Positions 7,129 to 8,207 of a stretch of 8,207 nucleotides of DNA are shown here, in pieces. Both the position numbers and the translations under genes were made by a program. The notes below the pieces were generated by a model. The model did not search any database. It saw only the letters and a program-made list of their open reading frames with translations, and was not told the origin of the DNA. This DNA is from Patescibacteria group bacterium (GTDB lineage: Bacteria; Patescibacteriota; Minisyncoccia; Phycocordibacterales; SBAW01). Within the stretch, counting starts at the first letter, position 1. Each line of letters starts with the position of its first letter. The DNA is taken from contig JAUPWA010000066.1 of the NCBI GenBank assembly GCA_030916835.1, positions 1-8,207 on the forward strand. The letters run 5' to 3'.

Positions 7129-7134
7129 GCCTTT

Positions 7135-7140
7135 AGTATA
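7135..7140 (-). promoter_or_regulatory. TATACT -10-like element 6 nt before the tandem GH130 start
   Basis: On the minus strand TATACT is followed by AAAGGC and then ATG at 7128, the same -10-to-ATG spacing as at the Gmad2 gene. No good -35 lies at 16-18 bp (AACCTG at 17 bp). The AAAGG next to the ATG is too close to act as a normal Shine-Dalgarno. It may drive a leaderless internal transcript, or be a chance match in the 21-bp gap. Confidence 0.3.
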
Positions 7141-7149
7141 CTTTCTTTT

Positions 7150-8207
7150 TTATGCGACAGGTTGCAACACTGCCTGTTGATGGTGGGTAAGTTTATACAA
7201 AAAGTCATTGAGGTTTGCCTTGGCTGCTGCAATATACTTGTCGCCACCACCGTAGTAGACAATAAGCTCGCCATTAAAAATAACAGCGCCGGAGGCATAG
7301 ACGACGCCCGGCTTCCAGTCGTTTTCATACCAATGGTCAGGCTCGAGAATTGGCGTGTCAGAGCGGTAGAGCACTTTTGTTGGGTCGGCAAGGTCAAGCA
7401 GGAGCGCCCCCACCTTATATTTGTGGGGTTCCTTCTCATCTACGGCATGGTACAAGAGCAGCCAACCCTCAGGGGTTTTTAGTGGTGGTGCGCCTGCGCC
7501 GCGCATGTAGGTGTCCCAAGCGCCTTTGCGTGCTTCACGCGCAAAGCGGCTGCAAATATACTCACCATCTTCGATTTGCTTTTGGGTGAAGTATGCTATC
7601 TCAACAGTGGGGTAGATGTTGTGCATAAGCGCAAAGCGCCCTTTAATTTTTTCAGGAAAGAGTACCCAGTTTTTTTGCACCTCTCCCGGGGGCGAAAGAT
7701 ATACGCCATTGCTCCAGTTAAATAGGCCACAAGAAAGATTCTCAAGTGACATGGTCGTCATCATGATGCGCACATTGCTCCACCCTTCAAACGAGGTAAA
7801 GGTCATGTGTAGCTCGCCGTCGATAATGACTGCACGGGGATCTTCAGAGCCGCCCCAACCGCCACCTGAGCCGTAATTGACCGGGCTGTAGCTCAGAGGA
7901 GTGTAGGAAAGGCGTTTGCGCGACTCTGCTGCACGGCGCAACATCTCTCCTGAAGGATCGTAGGCAGGCTCACGGTGACGGGTAAAATGTACTCCATCGT
8001 CACTCATGGCGTAGCCTATGCGCGAGACTCCATCTGAACCTATTGCTCTATACAAAAGGTGTATCTTTCCCTCATGCACAAATGCTGCTGGGTTAAATAC
8101 CGCCTCAGACTCCCACCAAGCACTAGGGTCGGGCCCAAGTACTGGGTTTTCGGAGGAGCGGTTAAGCCAGGATTTTTCCTGCGTGGCAGGCTTCCAGTAC
8201 AGGGTGA
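7150..8207 (-). CDS. GH130 family glycosidase/phosphorylase, 5' end outside the window
   Basis: The frame is open to the window edge, so 351 C-terminal residues are visible and the true start is missing; a GTG at 8079 is internal, because the conserved GH130 N-terminus lies upstream of it. Visible motifs: ENPVLGP at 19-25, WWESEAVFNPAAF at 30-42, LLYRA at 50-54, a Gly/Tyr-rich segment leading into SEDPR at 120-124 (catalytic-acid Asp122), VLFPEKIKGRFALMHN at 181-196, GAGAPPLKTPEGWLLLYHA at 236-254, VGALLLDL at 265-272 and VYYGGGDK at 316-323. The Ser before EDPR replaces the Cys of the neighbouring gene's domains, and LMHN replaces LMHR. This is a separate GH130 subtype, closer to domain C than to domain N of the next gene. 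The residues before ENPVLGP match nothing I recognise and could be the tail of an earlier domain. It is first in the visible block, 21 bp ahead of the tandem GH130 gene, so probably cotranscribed. Substrate is unknown. Confidence 0.85.
   Translation of the reverse strand, partial: TLYWKPATQEKSWLNRSSENPVLGPDPSAWWESEAVFNPAAFVHEGKIHLLYRAIGSDGVSRIGYAMSDDGVHFTRHREPAYDPSGEMLRRAAESRKRLSYTPLSYSPVNYGSGGGWGGSEDPRAVIIDGELHMTFTSFEGWSNVRIMMTTMSLENLSCGLFNWSNGVYLSPPGEVQKNWVLFPEKIKGRFALMHNIYPTVEIAYFTQKQIEDGEYICSRFAREARKGAWDTYMRGAGAPPLKTPEGWLLLYHAVDEKEPHKYKVGALLLDLADPTKVLYRSDTPILEPDHWYENDWKPGVVYASGAVIFNGELIVYYGGGDKYIAAAKANLNDFLYKLTHHQQAVLQPVA

Noticed and set aside
7129..7134. AAAGG before the tandem GH130 start as a Shine-Dalgarno
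   Set aside because: It sits only 1 nt from the ATG, too close to pair with the anti-SD in the usual way.

Overview
The window looks like the end of a metagenome-assembled contig from a small-genome bacterium, most likely Patescibacteria/CPR and Parcubacteria-like. This rests on recognised protein families, not on any marker gene: a Gmad2-domain membrane protein, a tandem-GH130 'glycosidase' architecture I associate with CPR genomes, a DUF1360 membrane protein, tightly packed genes, and starts without clear Shine-Dalgarno sequences. TGA is used as a normal stop by two genes (ending at 5224 and 4463), which argues against the code-25 lineages (Gracilibacteria/Absconditabacteria). The first 14 bases are an Illumina adapter remnant, so the biological sequence starts at about position 15.

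Layout. (1) 15-2869, minus strand: a large class I ribonucleotide reductase alpha subunit (nrdA) with two N-terminal ATP-cone domains and all core catalytic residues. Its C-terminus is cut off by the contig end. (2) 2870-3155: an AT-rich divergent intergenic region with one perfect DnaA-box-like 9-mer and a perfect 12-bp palindrome. (3) 3156-3698, plus strand: a DUF1360 membrane protein with a CPWC motif. (4) About 3743-3961, plus strand: a candidate standalone structured RNA with its own promoter-like sequence, a roughly 28-bp interrupted hairpin, a second hairpin, and an intrinsic terminator. I do not recognise its family. (5) 3971-8207, minus strand: a four-gene block in transcription order: a 5'-truncated GH130 protein, a tandem two-domain GH130 protein, a HAD-IIB hydrolase resembling eukaryotic-type phosphomannomutase, and a membrane-anchored Gmad2-domain protein. 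Gaps are 21 bp, a 4-bp ATGA overlap, and 12 bp.

How the genes may work together. GH130 enzymes are mostly beta-mannoside phosphorylases or hydrolases. The phosphorylases release mannose-1-phosphate, which a PMM-type HAD enzyme could convert to mannose-6-phosphate. The translationally coupled GH130/HAD pair therefore suggests a small beta-mannoside turnover or scavenging module; this is inference. The nrdA gene is a separate unit for deoxynucleotide synthesis. The least explained element in the window is the structured RNA at about 3743-3961.
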